Source: CAYTLW01 sp964438735
Lineage (GTDB): Bacteria; Myxococcota_A; UBA9042
NCBI GenBank assembly: GCA_964438735.1
Contig: CAYTLW010000006.1
Coordinates: 55,261-119,260, forward strand
Reading direction: 5' to 3'
DNA: 64,000 nucleotides
Position numbers and translations under genes: made by a program. Below are positions 8,025 to 18,200 of the stretch, in pieces; positions within the stretch are counted from its first letter, which is position 1; each line of letters begins with the position of its first letter. Below the pieces are notes generated by a model. It worked only from the letters and a program-made list of their open reading frames with translations, searched no databases and had not been told where the DNA came from.

Positions 8025-9065
8025 ATGACGACGCAGCACCATGGGACCGGGCGCCGCACGTCCGCCTGGCTGGCTGGCCTGGGCGCTTTTGCCGGCGTGG
8101 CCCATGGCCTGAACTACGTCGCCCTGCACGACGCCGCTCATGAAGATGAACCCCTGGGCGCCATGCTGGTGGTCCGCCTGGTCATCGGGATGCTGCTCGG
8201 ACCGGCGCTCCTGCTGGGTCTGCGCGCGCTTTTGCGTCGGCTGGTGGCGCAGCTGGCGGTGGTCGAGGCGGCCCGGCAGCGCTACCTGGCGTGGGAGCGC
8301 TGGACCTGGATCGCGCTCCTGCTCTGGGGCCTGGGCGCGTTTGGCATTCACCTGGGGGTGGTCGGCGACCTGTTGATAGTGGCGATCTTCGCCTGCGCCC
8401 AGTTGACGCTGCTGCTCTACCCCACCGGCCGCACGGACGCGGTCGATGTGGCCTCCTTTGGGATCATCTCGAGCCTTTTCATGGCCAGCGGTTTTGCGGC
8501 GTTGATCTACCAGGTGGCCTGGCAGCGGGCGCTCTTCACCGCGTTTGGCGTCAACATCGAGTCCATCACCATCATCGTGTCGTTGTTCATGTTCGGCCTC
8601 GGCGTAGGCGCCATGGTGGGCGGGGTGCTCTCGCATCGTTTCGCCGACCGGCTGCCCGGGCTGTTTCTGGTCTGCGAGCTGGCCATCGGCGTGTTTGGCC
8701 TGTTCAGCCTGGCCCTCATCGACGTGGTCAGCGCCGCCACCCTCGACGGCTCCCTGGCCACCATCTCGCTGGCGATCTACGCGCTGCTCTCGGTGCCGAC
8801 CATGTTCATGGGCGCCACGCTGCCGATCCTGGTCGCGCACCTGAACGCCTTCTATCGGCACACGGGCAAGACCGTCGGCGTCCTCTACTTCCTCAACACC
8901 ATCGGCTCGGCGCTGGCGTGTTTTGCTACCACGGACATCCTCTTCGTGCTGATGGGCCTGCAGTCCGCTGTCTGGGTGGCGGCCATCTGCAACCTGGTGG
9001 TCGGCGTGGCGGTCTTCGTGGTCATGATCGCGGTCCGCCGCGTGCAGGCCGGGGGCGCCGCATGA
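8025..9065 (+). CDS. Multi-pass membrane protein, N-terminal half of a spermidine-synthase-like fusion
   Basis: A 346-residue protein with about eight to nine hydrophobic segments. The part from about residue 145 on, with SGFAALIYQVAWQRALFTAFG, FMGATLPILVAHLN and GVLYFLNTIGSALACF, is the conserved N-terminal membrane region of large membrane/spermidine-synthase-like proteins. In those proteins this region is continuous with a second membrane half and a cytosolic SpeE-like domain; here that remainder is encoded by the next gene. The TGA overlaps the downstream ATG (ATGA, 9062-9065), so the two products are probably made together and associate. The first ~140 residues form an extra membrane block. 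Confidence 0.8.
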   Translation: MTTQHHGTGRRTSAWLAGLGAFAGVAHGLNYVALHDAAHEDEPLGAMLVVRLVIGMLLGPALLLGLRALLRRLVAQLAVVEAARQRYLAWERWTWIALLLWGLGAFGIHLGVVGDLLIVAIFACAQLTLLLYPTGRTDAVDVASFGIISSLFMASGFAALIYQVAWQRALFTAFGVNIESITIIVSLFMFGLGVGAMVGGVLSHRFADRLPGLFLVCELAIGVFGLFSLALIDVVSAATLDGSLATISLAIYALLSVPTMFMGATLPILVAHLNAFYRHTGKTVGVLYFLNTIGSALACFATTDILFVLMGLQSAVWVAAICNLVVGVAVFVVMIAVRRVQAGGAA

Positions 9066-10711
9066 GCGGGTCACGCACCATGCCGCCGGTGGGGATCCTG
9101 CTGCTCTCGGCGGCGGTGGGCTATATCTCCTTGAGCCAGGAGATTCTGTGGATGCGCCTGCTGTCGTACGCGACCGGCGGCGCGCCCGAAGTTTTCGGCC
9201 ACGTGCTGGGCGCGTTCCTGCTGGGCATCGCCCTGGGTGCGCTGCTCGGCCGCCGGGTCTGTGCCATGGATGCGCTGCCCCTGATGGCCTTCGTCGGCGG
9301 GGTCCTGCTGGCTGCGGCGGCGGTCTACTACCTGTCGGTACCCATCATCGCCCTGTTCCGAGAGCGCAACTATGGTGGCATTCCACAGCTGCCGCGCGGG
9401 CTCACGGCGGCGTACCTGCTGGTCTGGCTGGTGGCCTTCCTGCAGGGCGGCATCTTCACCGTGCTCTGCCACGCGGGCGTGCGATCGGACGCTGCTGTGG
9501 GCGTGTCGGTGTCGTGGATCTACCTGGCCAACATCGTCGGCTCCACCGCTGGCCCGCTGTTCACCGGCTTCGTGCTGCTGGATGTGCTGACCATCCAGGA
9601 CAACCTGCTGCTCATGAGCATCGCCACGGCGGTCCTCGGTGCCGTTGTCTTGATGTTCGCCGCCATCCCCAGGCGCTGGAAATGGGGGCTTGGCGTCGTC
9701 GCCGTCGCGCTCATCGTCGGTTTCGTGGCCCTGCAGGGCACCCTGACCCATCGGGTGCTGGAGACGTTGCAGGGCTGGCGGGTCAACTCCTACGCCATGA
9801 CCATCCAGAACCGCAGCGGCATCATCGCCATCGAACACACCGACCCGACGGATAAGATCTTCGGCGGCGGCGCCTACGACGGCCGCTTCGACGTCGACCC
9901 GGACGTCAACAGCAACGGCATCCATCGCGCCCACGCCGTCGCCCTGTTGCATCCCGGCCCGCGGCGGGCGCTGATCATCGGCCTGTCCAGCGGCTCCTGG
10001 GCGCGCGTCTTCGCCGACTACACGCCCATCGAGAAGATGACCATCGTCGAGATCAACCCCGGCTACCTGGAGGCCATCCCCCATTACGAGACCCACAAGC
10101 CGCTGCTCACCGACCCGGATATCGACATCGTCATCGATGACGGCCGGCGCTGGCTCAACCGGCATCCGGAGGCGCGTTTCGACTTCATCTTGATGAACGC
10201 GACCCACCACTGGCGCAGCCAGTCGACCAACATCCAGTCGCGCGAGTTCCTCGAACTGATCAAGGCGCACATGAACCCGGGCGGGGTGATCTACTGGAAT
10301 ACCACCGGCTCCAAGACGGTGGTCTACACCGCCGCGACCGTCTTCGAGCACGTGGTGCGCTACAGCAACTTCGTCGCCGCCAGCGATGCGCCCTTCCACC
10401 TGCCGTTCCGCAGTCGTCAGGCCAATCTGAAGAAGTTTATTCGCGACGGTCGGCCCGTGCTGAGCCCCAACGGTCCGGGACGGCGCATGTTCATCGACCT
10501 GCTGGGCACCCGCCTGGTGGACATCGGCGCGCAGCTGCGTCAACAGCCGCCGGAGGGGCGCCTGGTGACCGACGACAACATGCGCATCGAGTATAAGAAC
10601 TTCGACCACCGACCCCTCGGCGTGGCCCGTTGGATGGACCTGAGACGCCGATCGCCTGTGGACTGTCGGCGGGGTTGGTGGCCGACGTTGCGGCGGGTAT
10701 TTGGGTTCTGA
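9062..10711 (+). CDS. Membrane protein with C-terminal spermidine-synthase-like domain
   Basis: A 549-residue protein with about six membrane helices (1-230) and a SAM-type Rossmann domain (about 240-520). Motifs resembling SpeE are IIGLSSGSWARVF (about 303, in place of GGGDGG), VEINPG (about 329), DDGRRWLN (about 358) and FILMNATHHW (about 375). In true aminopropyltransferases the last strand reads D-x-T/S-D-P with a catalytic Asp; here it is NATHH, so polyamine synthesis is unlikely. It is translationally coupled to the preceding gene, with which it completes one fused-type protein. Its function is unknown; it may modify a membrane-associated substrate. Confidence 0.8.
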   Translation: MSGSRTMPPVGILLLSAAVGYISLSQEILWMRLLSYATGGAPEVFGHVLGAFLLGIALGALLGRRVCAMDALPLMAFVGGVLLAAAAVYYLSVPIIALFRERNYGGIPQLPRGLTAAYLLVWLVAFLQGGIFTVLCHAGVRSDAAVGVSVSWIYLANIVGSTAGPLFTGFVLLDVLTIQDNLLLMSIATAVLGAVVLMFAAIPRRWKWGLGVVAVALIVGFVALQGTLTHRVLETLQGWRVNSYAMTIQNRSGIIAIEHTDPTDKIFGGGAYDGRFDVDPDVNSNGIHRAHAVALLHPGPRRALIIGLSSGSWARVFADYTPIEKMTIVEINPGYLEAIPHYETHKPLLTDPDIDIVIDDGRRWLNRHPEARFDFILMNATHHWRSQSTNIQSREFLELIKAHMNPGGVIYWNTTGSKTVVYTAATVFEHVVRYSNFVAASDAPFHLPFRSRQANLKKFIRDGRPVLSPNGPGRRMFIDLLGTRLVDIGAQLRQQPPEGRLVTDDNMRIEYKNFDHRPLGVARWMDLRRRSPVDCRRGWWPTLRRVFGF

Positions 10712-10749
10712 CGGTCCGCTCCTGCCGTCACAGGCCGGGTTCGACCCCC

Positions 10750-13700
10750 TCAGGATCCGTCTTTGCAGCCCTGGATGGGTTTGATGACGCAGCCCTTGGC
10801 GGGCTGGCAGAGATCGGCGGTGCAGGGATCACCATCGTCACAGTCGGCCATGGTCTTGTCATGGCACGCGCCGGTGGCGCCACAATCCAGCTCCCCCCAG
10901 GGTCCGACACGCAGCAGCGCCGGGTATCGGGCGGCGGATTTCGCGGTCGTGGTCGAGCTGCCTACGCCCGCGCCGAGCAGCCAGCCGCCGTCTGGCGTGC
11001 CCATCATCACGTTGCGGGTCAGGTAGCTCGCCTTGTCCAGCCAGGCGTGGTGGTCGCGCTGCCAGAGGGTCGCGCCGGCCTCGTGTCGTCGGCTGATGTG
11101 AATCCTGGGTTTGGAGGGCGTCAGCCGATCGCCCGCCACGACCATGTTCTGATCCGGCAGCAGGTTGATGGCCATCAGACGGATGTTGTCGGCGACCGGC
11201 GGCAGGCGGCTCCAGAGCAGGTTGCCGGCCAGGTCGTGGGCGACGAGCCAGCTGCGGCGTCCGTCGCTCTCCTTCTCGCCGACTGCGATGATTCGCTGAC
11301 CCGGGCGCACCGCCAGCGCGTACAGCACGGTGCCCTGATCCGGCTCGCGCCGGAACAGCTCCTTGCCATCATGGCCGACGCGAATCAGCAGCCCCTTGGA
11401 GTTCTTGCCCAGGGTCGAGCGGCCCGCCAGGACCGATGACGCGTCCGCCATGCTGGCGATGGCGTAGGGCTCCAGCGACCGGCTGACGTGCTCGATCGTG
11501 GTCGTGGTCGCGCTCACCTTCCAGGTCTTGTTGGCGTACGAGGGCACGATGTGCGCCACCATGGCGGCCCCGTTGCCGTCATCGGGCAGTTGGATGGCGG
11601 CGAATAAGGAGCCGTCCGCGAACGGAGACGCGTCACGGGCCAGGGCCCGACAGCTCGAACCGCAAGGCGCACCGACCTTCAGTTGCCAGTGCGGCGCGTA
11701 GTAAGCGAACTGTCCGGCGCAGAACATCGCCAGGGCGCCCTTGCTCAGCTTGCTATAGCCGACCAGCAGATATCGCCCCCCTGTCCACGGCACGATGCGA
11801 TCGGCGGCGGTCGCCAGGCACTTGCTGAATGGATTGCCATGGCTGGGTTCGATATCGCTGCCGTCTGCGCGTACCGCATAGGCCTGGCCGGTGCTGTTGT
11901 AGGCCAGTCGCTTGAAGAGAAAGGCGCGGTAGCTGTCGGGACCGGCTTGTGCGATGCCCGCGGTCGGGCCGTACTTGGTCGTGGCGCGCAGCCTGCGGGC
12001 TCGGTATCGACCGCTCACGGAACCAACGCAGGTTCCTTCTTTGCAAGCACCCGATTCCGAACAGGCGTTGGGTGGGTCGCAGCGAAACTTGGCTCCCGCC
12101 TCGTGGGAACAGCCCGTCTTTGCGTCACAGCGATCGCGGGTGCAGGGCTGATCGTCATCACATCCTTCGGGCTTGACCTTGGAGCAGGCGTCTTCGGCAC
12201 AGGTCGCTTGCCCCCAATGACCCACTCGTGCCAGCCATGCCCGCTTTGAGCCCCCGATCGTGTGCCAGCCGGCCAGCGCCACGGTGCCGTCGGCCAGGTC
12301 CAGGACTGCGCGCGCGTGGTCGTCGCCGACCCCGCCGTAGGTCCACCCTTGCTGGAAGTTGCCCGTGGCGTCGGCGCGACCCCACCAGGCCTGCCGATCA
12401 GGTGCGGTCGTCTGGCCGGCGATGAGCAATCCGCCACCAGGACGAAGCGCCAGGGCAGACGCGTGAACGCCCGCAGGCGCGCTTGTATTGTTCCAGTTGC
12501 CCCCCTTGGGGGTCGTCCGTCGCAGGCCGAACTTGTTGCCGGCGGACTGGGCGGCGGAGATCACAGCCTTGCCCACACCGACGGCGCCTCGTGTCAGTTT
12601 CGGCGACGCGCCCGCCCCCCACCAGTTGTCGAAGATGGGCTTGGTATTCCCCAGACGCAGCCAGCCCTCCCACCAGCCCTGCTTGCCGCCCCAGTAGGTG
12701 GGCCGACCGATGCGCATCACCCCCTCGTCGTTCAGGCCGACGACAGGCCGATACTTGGCGTGTACTGCGCGGTAGGGCAGCAACCACATCGGCTTGCCCT
12801 GCAGGTCCACCTGAACCAGGAACATGGCGCGATTGGTATTCGTATACGTCTTCTTCGTGCTCGATCCGATCAGCAGGAGTGTATTGCCGGGACCACGCAA
12901 CATCTGAGTCGCCCGCTCGTATTGTTTGGGCCCATTGGCGGTGAGCGCGCCGGCGCCGGGATCGTGATAGCGCCAGGCGCCCACCTGCTTGCCCTTGGCG
13001 TCCAGTCGGATGAGCTCCATCTCCAAGGCATGTTTGGCGGTGGACGCGGTTCCCAACACCCACGTGGTGCCGTCGGTGTCGGCGACGACGCCCTCGGCGA
13101 GGTGTTCGGCGTGTGGCTTGTCCGCCTTGCGCACCACCTGCCACAGCGGTGTACCGGTCGCGGACGTGGCCTGGATGAGCCAGCTGGAGCCGGAGACCGA
13201 CTTTGTCTTCCAGCCCCCGACAGCGACCAGCGTACCGTCCAGGTGAGCGGCGAGGCGCTCGAACCAGGCGCTGCCGCCGGCCGGTGCAGATGTCTTCTGA
13301 AAGTGCCTGGCCGTCTTGCCCGGCTTGCAAGCGCCCTTGTCGCACGTCGCGCCCACCAGGCAGGCGCCTGGGGCATCTGCACACGGCGATCCGTCTGCCT
13401 TTGGGGCCGGTTTGCAGGTGAAGCTCGTCGCGGTCTTGCTCTGACAGGTCAGCTGCTGGCAAGGAGCTGCGTTGTCGCTGCAGGCGGCGGTCTTGCCGGC
13501 GACACACGCGCCCTTGCCATCGCAAGCGTCGGCCACCGTGCAGCCATCCTGGTCGGCGTCACAGGCGGTGCCCGCGGCGACGGGACCGAGTTTGCAGCCC
13601 CCGGAGATGGCGTCACAACCGCCGGTTGTACAGCCGTTGCCGTCGTCGCAATCCTTGACCGCGTGGGTACAGCCCTGGCCCGGTTTGCAGGCGTCGATCG

Positions 13701-15240
13701 TGCAGCCAAAGCCGTCGTCACAGTCCGCTGCCTTGCCGCCCTGGCAGGAGGCGCCAGCGCAGGTCGTGTCGTCGATGCAGGGGTCGCCATCGTCACATGG
13801 GCTGCCGGCAGCCACCGGCATGAGCTTGCACGCGCCGGTCTTCGGCTGGCACGTGGCGACCAGGCACTCGGTGTTCTGGTCATGGGCGCAGTAGATCTTG
13901 GTCGCTGGATTGAACGTGCACGCCGACTTGCCCTGGCCCACCAGGCAAAACCATGTGCCGTTGCAGAGGTCGCCGTCGTCGTGCCCGGCGCAGTCGGCGT
14001 CCGTCTTGCATTCACAGGCCGACGTGGTGGCCACGCATTTGCCGCTGGTGCAGACCTCGCCCACGCTGCAGGGATCATCGTCGTCGCAGCCCATGCCTTC
14101 ATGCACGGGCGTCATGGCGCAAACGCCGCTCTCGGGCACGCAGGTGTTGGCGGCGCACTGGCTGTCGGCCACCGACGGGCAGACGACCGTCGAGGCCGGA
14201 TTCGGCTTGCAGTGGCCGCTGGACTTGTCGCAGAAGTGCACGCCATTGCAGAGATTGCCGTCGTCCAAGGCGGCGCAGTCGGCGTTGGTCTTGCAGAGGC
14301 AGGTGTTGGTGCCGCCGGCGCACTTCCCGCCCAGGCAATGGTCGCCTGTGGTGCAGGACTCGTCGTCGTCGCAGGAGGTCTTGTCCTGGACGGGTTCCAT
14401 GACGCAGAGGCCGCTGCTGGTCTGGCAGGTGTTCTTGTTGCAGGTGGTGTCGGCCCCGGCGTAACACGTGACCACCGTCGAGGGCTGGATCTTGCACGCG
14501 CCCGCCGCCTTGTCGCAGTAGGGCAAGCCGTTGCAGGCGTCACCATCATCGACACAATCGGCATCGACGGCGCAGGTGCACGTCTCCTTGCCGCCACACT
14601 GGCCAGCCAGGCAGCTGTCGGCGACCGTGCAGGAGTTTCCGTCGTCACAGGATTGCCCATCGCTGACCGATGTCTCGACGCAGGCGCCTGTGGATGCCTT
14701 GCAGGTCGTCTGTCGGCAGGAGTTCAGAGGCGGTTTGCAGGCGACTACGGTCGCCGGATTCGTCTTGCAACGCCACGGCAGGGCCCCCTTGGCGCAGTAG
14801 GGGGTGCCGTTGCAGAGGTCGCCATCATCGGCGCAGTCCGTGTCCTGCTTGCACTCACACGCGCTGCTGGCACCCGGTTCGCAGGAGCCGTCCGCGCATA
14901 CATCGCCCAGGGTGCAGCCATCGCCGTCCTCGCATGGCGTCCCGTCGGCCAAGGCTTCGGGCGCGCATTGACCCGATTCAGCCAGACAACGGACCACCTG
15001 GCAGGGCCCGGCTTCGCCCGGATCACAGGCGACAACGGTGGCCGGATCGACGGCGCAGCGACCGCTCGCAGGGTCGCAGCGCATCAAGCCATTGCAGCGA
15101 TCTCCATCGTCGAGTCCGGCACAGGCCGCGTCGTCGGCGCAGGTGCCCTGTACCACCGCGCCATCGTTCACCGGGTCGTCTTCGGCGACCCCGGAACATG
15201 ACGCCGTCACAGCCACCAGGATGAGCGTCAGAAGGCGCAT
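10750..15240 (-). CDS. Giant cysteine-rich lipoprotein A with two repeat domains
   Basis: A 1496-residue predicted lipoprotein. The signal peptide MRLLTLILVAVTASC has its lipobox Cys at 15. Residues ~20-650 hold five ~90-residue Cys units, each opening with a CxCxxxxDC...DDGDxCNG pattern, then shorter CDDGxxC units. Residues ~652-1015 and ~1085-1440 are two regions of repeating strands of the type DGTLVAVGG and WLARVGHWG, probably propeller-like. They are separated by a Cys spacer (about 1017-1085) and capped by a C-terminal Cys segment with CDDGDPCTADLC. The start was chosen for the signal peptide; it overlaps the end of lipoprotein B by 13 bases, so they are co-expressed. It is probably a surface protein held rigid by disulfides. 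Ligand and function are unknown. Confidence 0.85.
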   Translation of the reverse strand: MRLLTLILVAVTASCSGVAEDDPVNDGAVVQGTCADDAACAGLDDGDRCNGLMRCDPASGRCAVDPATVVACDPGEAGPCQVVRCLAESGQCAPEALADGTPCEDGDGCTLGDVCADGSCEPGASSACECKQDTDCADDGDLCNGTPYCAKGALPWRCKTNPATVVACKPPLNSCRQTTCKASTGACVETSVSDGQSCDDGNSCTVADSCLAGQCGGKETCTCAVDADCVDDGDACNGLPYCDKAAGACKIQPSTVVTCYAGADTTCNKNTCQTSSGLCVMEPVQDKTSCDDDESCTTGDHCLGGKCAGGTNTCLCKTNADCAALDDGNLCNGVHFCDKSSGHCKPNPASTVVCPSVADSQCAANTCVPESGVCAMTPVHEGMGCDDDDPCSVGEVCTSGKCVATTSACECKTDADCAGHDDGDLCNGTWFCLVGQGKSACTFNPATKIYCAHDQNTECLVATCQPKTGACKLMPVAAGSPCDDGDPCIDDTTCAGASCQGGKAADCDDGFGCTIDACKPGQGCTHAVKDCDDGNGCTTGGCDAISGGCKLGPVAAGTACDADQDGCTVADACDGKGACVAGKTAACSDNAAPCQQLTCQSKTATSFTCKPAPKADGSPCADAPGACLVGATCDKGACKPGKTARHFQKTSAPAGGSAWFERLAAHLDGTLVAVGGWKTKSVSGSSWLIQATSATGTPLWQVVRKADKPHAEHLAEGVVADTDGTTWVLGTASTAKHALEMELIRLDAKGKQVGAWRYHDPGAGALTANGPKQYERATQMLRGPGNTLLLIGSSTKKTYTNTNRAMFLVQVDLQGKPMWLLPYRAVHAKYRPVVGLNDEGVMRIGRPTYWGGKQGWWEGWLRLGNTKPIFDNWWGAGASPKLTRGAVGVGKAVISAAQSAGNKFGLRRTTPKGGNWNNTSAPAGVHASALALRPGGGLLIAGQTTAPDRQAWWGRADATGNFQQGWTYGGVGDDHARAVLDLADGTVALAGWHTIGGSKRAWLARVGHWGQATCAEDACSKVKPEGCDDDQPCTRDRCDAKTGCSHEAGAKFRCDPPNACSESGACKEGTCVGSVSGRYRARRLRATTKYGPTAGIAQAGPDSYRAFLFKRLAYNSTGQAYAVRADGSDIEPSHGNPFSKCLATAADRIVPWTGGRYLLVGYSKLSKGALAMFCAGQFAYYAPHWQLKVGAPCGSSCRALARDASPFADGSLFAAIQLPDDGNGAAMVAHIVPSYANKTWKVSATTTTIEHVSRSLEPYAIASMADASSVLAGRSTLGKNSKGLLIRVGHDGKELFRREPDQGTVLYALAVRPGQRIIAVGEKESDGRRSWLVAHDLAGNLLWSRLPPVADNIRLMAINLLPDQNMVVAGDRLTPSKPRIHISRRHEAGATLWQRDHHAWLDKASYLTRNVMMGTPDGGWLLGAGVGSSTTTAKSAARYPALLRVGPWGELDCGATGACHDKTMADCDDGDPCTADLCQPAKGCVIKPIQGCKDGS

Positions 15241-18200
15241 TGGCCCACCTTGCACGTCTTGCCATCTGCGCAGGGGCTGCCCTCGAGCGCGCTGTGCACG
15301 CAGCCGGCGGCCGGATCGCAGACGTCTGCGGTGCACAGCTTGCCGTCATCGCAGTCCTTGGCCACCTTGGCGGCGCATTTGCCGGTCTTGCTGCAGTCGA
15401 CCTCGCCCCAGGGGCCCAACCGCCAGATGGTGGCGCGGTGGATGGTGCCGAAGGGCGCCTCGGCCGACGCCGCCGAGCCGCCCAACATCATGCCGCCGTC
15501 GGTCATGACCAGGAGTTCTCCCGGTGAGAGGCGGGCCGTGGCGTTGCCCTGACCCCGATGGATGCGCTGCCAGATGGGCAGAGCGTGGCCGTCCGTGCGC
15601 GCCACCCAGATCCCCTGCTTGCCCGCCGAGTGCACATCGCCGGCCAGGAGCAGCCTGAGCGGCGACAGCGCGACCACCGCTTTGAGGCGCACCTGGTCCG
15701 GCAGCTTGGGCTCGTGCGTCCACAGCACCTTGCCCGCCTTGCTGCAGCCGATGACGAGCTGCTGACGTGCCAGGGCGTTGAGACGGCTCTCGCCGACGGC
15801 GATCACGGTGTCATTCGCGGTCGTCGTGGCGTCGTACAGGGTGCGGGTGTGGGCCCCCGTGGCGTTGACCAGCCACAACATCTTCAGGTCGGGTGACACG
15901 CGCGCCAGGTGCGCCGCTGGCAGCTTGGCGCCGACCTTGGCAGCGCCGACCACCACCACCGACGCGTCGGACAGGATGGCCAGCGCCTGGCCATCCAGGT
16001 CCACGCCCTTGACCGTGGCCGACGCGCCCTTGACGGTCGGCTGCCCGCTGCCTGCATTCTGCAACAACCGCAGGCCCCAGCCGCCTGCGCTGGCGTCGCG
16101 ATGCAAGAGGTAGACGCTGCCGTCGGCGAACTCGGCCACATCGCGGCCCGACGTCTGGCCGCCCTGCTTCTTGCTCGGCGCGCTGAGCTGCCAGGTTACG
16201 GGGTTGAACGACTTGGGCAGTCGGCAGGCGTGGGCGAGCGTCTTGCCACCGACCAGGCGATGCCCCATGACCACATATCCATGGTCGGCGAGCGGCACGA
16301 TGCGGTGCGCCACATCCACCAGGCACTTGTTGAGATTGGGGTACTTGGTGATGGGAGAGGTGATCAGGCTGCCGCGGCTGTTCAGGAAGAAGCGTTTCTC
16401 GTAGCGGCCCTCCGGGCGTTTGCCAGCGGTGAAGGCGAGGAACTCCTCCGGCTTGCGCTGGTGCAGCCCCATGGCGTTCGGACGGGTCTTGTCGCCGTCC
16501 AGCTTGTTGATGCGATAACGCCCCTCGGCGGTGCCGACGCATTTGCCCTGCTTGCACAAGCCGGCGGCGGAACACTCGTTCGGCGCCTCGCAACGGCTGT
16601 AGGAGGGCACGCTGAACTTGCAGCCCCCGACCTGGTCGCAGCGATCGGCCGTGCACGGGTTGCCGTCGTCGCAGTCCTTCCAGCGAAGGCCGGCGCAGGG
16701 ACCCTGAACAGAACAGTAGAGGTCCCCCCAAGGGCCGGTACGGGCCAGCCAGCCCTTGCGCCAGCCCGACTTGTCGGTGCGGTAGCCGGCCACGACCATG
16801 TTGTCGCCATCCACGGCCACCGCGTCGTTGACCTGGTCGTCGCCTTCGCCGCCCCAGGTCCGCTCCCACTGGAAGTTGCCGGTGCGATCGTGCACGGCCA
16901 GCCAGGCGTCGGCTTTGCCGCCACCCTCCGTGTGGCCGACCACGAGCAGGTGTTTGGCGCCAGCGGGCACCAGCGCCCGGGGTCTACGCTTTGCCGGCCC
17001 CGATTTGTTCGCCCAATGACCGCCCTCCCAGGGATAACGACCGACGTGGTACTGGCCGGCCGCAAAGCGAGCCAGGTAGACGTGCCCCTGGTCGGCCCAA
17101 ACGGAACCCCCATCCTGTCCCTTGCCGGGGTATTCGAAGGTAAACGTGTGGTCGCCCTTGGCGCCAGGTGGCAGCCATTCCAGGCGCAGGTTGCCGCTCT
17201 GGACCACGTGGCTGATGAAGATCCGACCATTGCCGGCCACGGCGATGCCATTGCGATCTGCGCTGAGCGACTCGTTGTACGTGTGATGCCAGCTCACCTT
17301 GCCGGCATCTCCGATGCGGACGATGGACAACGTATGCCCCTTGCCCTTCAACGGCGGCGAGCTGGTCACCGCCATCAGCAAGCCGCCGCCCGGGGCCCGC
17401 TGCAGTTGCCAGGCGCGGTCATCTCGCTTCGGGATCGCAGGCGGATGGAATTGGCCCGTGAAGACGACCTTACCCGCCTTGTTCAGGCGGACCCACGCGG
17501 CCTCGAGTTTTTCGGCCGGGCTCTGTTGTGCGCCGGCCACCCAGGTCGTGCCGTCGTTGTCGGCCACGACCCCGGTCGCGACCGCATCCACATGGCCGCT
17601 CGGTACAGGCTTGTACTGCCACTTCACCTCGCCGGTGGCGGTGGTGGCGACGGCGTACCATCCGGGCAGCTTGGCGCCAGCTCCGCGCCAGCTGCCTGCG
17701 GCGACCAGTCCCCCGTCCTGGTGTTGGTCGACGGCCTCGAAGACGACGTCTGCGCCGTTGGCCCCGAACCAGGTCGAAAAGCGCTTCGGCACCTTGCCCG
17801 GCAAGCATGAACCGGCCTTGCAGGCCGCACCCACGAAACAGGACTTGGCGCCGTCGGGACAAGGCGCGCCATCATCGAGCGCCACGACGACGCATTGGAA
17901 TCCGGCCGCGCCCTGGCTCTGGCAGACCGCCTCGTGGCAGGCGTCCGTCTTGTTCAGGCAGGCCAGCGGTTTACCCGCGGCGCAGGTGCCCTTGCCGTCA
18001 CAGACGTCGTTGACGGTGCAGCCATCGCCATCGGCGTTGCAGGTCAGCCCCGCCTTCTTGGGCGCATGATCGCACTTGCCCGTCTTGGCTTCGCAGCTGC
18101 TACCTGTACAGCTGTTGCCGTCGTCACATTGCTTCTGCTGGAAGGTGCAGCCGCCAGCCTTGCCGGATACACAGGCGTCGATGGTGCAACTGTCGCCGTC

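Noticed and set aside
9062..10711. Annotation as speE (polyamine synthesis)
   Set aside because: The catalytic Asp motif is replaced by NATHH and the GGGDGG loop is altered, so the gene name would mislead.
10712..10749. Possible bidirectional terminator between convergent genes
   Set aside because: Only 38 bases with no stable stem; nothing supports a call.
12262..15201. 979-residue plus-strand frame opposite the cysteine-rich lipoprotein A
   Set aside because: Its repeats are the reverse reading of the Cys units; no recognisable domain or start signal.
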